Part shown: positions 63,476 through 64,000 of the stretch, one piece after another | How positions within the stretch are numbered: the first letter of the stretch is position 1 | Layout of the letters: every line of letters begins with the position of its first letter | Source of the DNA: Doris montereyensis | Taxonomy: Eukaryota > Mollusca > Gastropoda > Nudibranchia > Dorididae | NCBI GenBank assembly: GCA_037039925.1 | Contig: JAXRKP010000284.1 | Coordinates: 147,501 to 211,500, forward strand | Direction: 5' to 3' | Length of the DNA stretch: 64,000 nucleotides | Position numbers and translations under genes: made by a program | The notes under the pieces: generated by a model | The model's input: the letters and a program-made list of their open reading frames with translations, nothing else | The model's database searches: none | Told to the model about the DNA's origin: nothing

Positions 63476-64000
63476 GTCGCATACACACACACAAGGACGC
63501 ACATACAGATAGACACACTCTATCTTTATCTCTCACCAACAGACACAAGCGCACATACACACACTCTCTCTGTCTCTGACACAAATACACAACCATAGGT
63601 ACACACTACCTCTCTTATCTCGCACAAGGACACCAAAACACAGACACTCTCTCTATACTCTCACATGAAGACACAAACACTCATACAGACCTATTCTCTG
63701 TCTGTCTCTCACACAAAGACGCACAACATACACACACTCTACACATATTCTATATCTCACACACATTTTTCTTTCTAAAAACGCAAAGACACTCAAAGAC
63801 GCAAACACCCATACAGACCCATTTTCTCTGTATCTTTCACACAAAAACACAAACACCCATACAGACCCATTCTCTCGCTATCTCTCACACAAAGTCACAA
63901 ACACCCATACAGACCCATTCTCTCTCTACACACAAAGACACAAACACCCATACAGACCCATTTCTCTCTATCTCACACACAAGGACACAAACACCCATAC
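63476..64000. repeat. CA/CT-rich degenerate tandem repeat
   Basis: Units built from ACACAAACACCCATACAGAC, CCATTCTCTCTCTA and TCTCACACACAAAGAC recur at roughly 45-60 bases, becoming more regular towards the window end, where they continue beyond it. Confidence 0.85.

Overview
The window looks like a piece of a repeat-rich animal nuclear genome, most likely a mollusc or another lophotrochozoan. The evidence is tRNA-headed SINEs with a conserved body of the kind known from molluscs, non-LTR retrotransposon copies, very long di- and trinucleotide microsatellites, and a few intron-split coding exons with GT/AG borders. Nothing suggests a prokaryote. Species cannot be assigned from the sequence alone.

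Layout. 1-18,700 is host-type intergenic DNA: SINEs of two families, several minisatellites (76, 31, 34 and about 30 bp units), a 1.3 kb (TAA)n tract grown from a LINE tail, a LINE remnant, a 0.4 kb (CT)n tract, and one minus-strand, possibly transposon-derived gene (16,646-17,823). 18,715-47,790 is a different kind of DNA. It has short, tightly packed coding-like stretches without introns or known host domains, many with internal stops or frameshifts. Three tandem arrays occupy it. The central one (about 22,640-44,487) is a roughly 22 kb field of some 900 units of about 24 bp, divided into sharply bounded variant domains. 47,790-64,000 returns to host-type DNA: (GATA)n, (CT)n and (AT)n tracts, a foldback transposon with a clear 13-bp target duplication, four candidate exons of one plus-strand gene (55,980-60,143), and a minus-strand non-LTR retrotransposon (about 60,185-62,950) just downstream of them.

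Main point. The 18.7-47.8 kb block is best read as a decayed foreign or mobile element, possibly an endogenised DNA virus, although no gene in it was recognised by family. Its three arrays appear to have grown out of coding sequence. Genes on both sides of the 24-bp array read into it in the same phase (an 8-residue repeat). The 51-bp array continues the end of a membrane-protein gene as a 17-residue repeat after one T-run frameshift. The 45/47-bp array starts as two exact 15-residue repeats at the end of a basic protein and then slips out of frame. In-frame stops in the block fall where Gln or Trp would be unremarkable, which fits C:G to T:A decay and, less likely, a reassigned genetic code. 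Collapse or expansion of arrays during assembly cannot be excluded.
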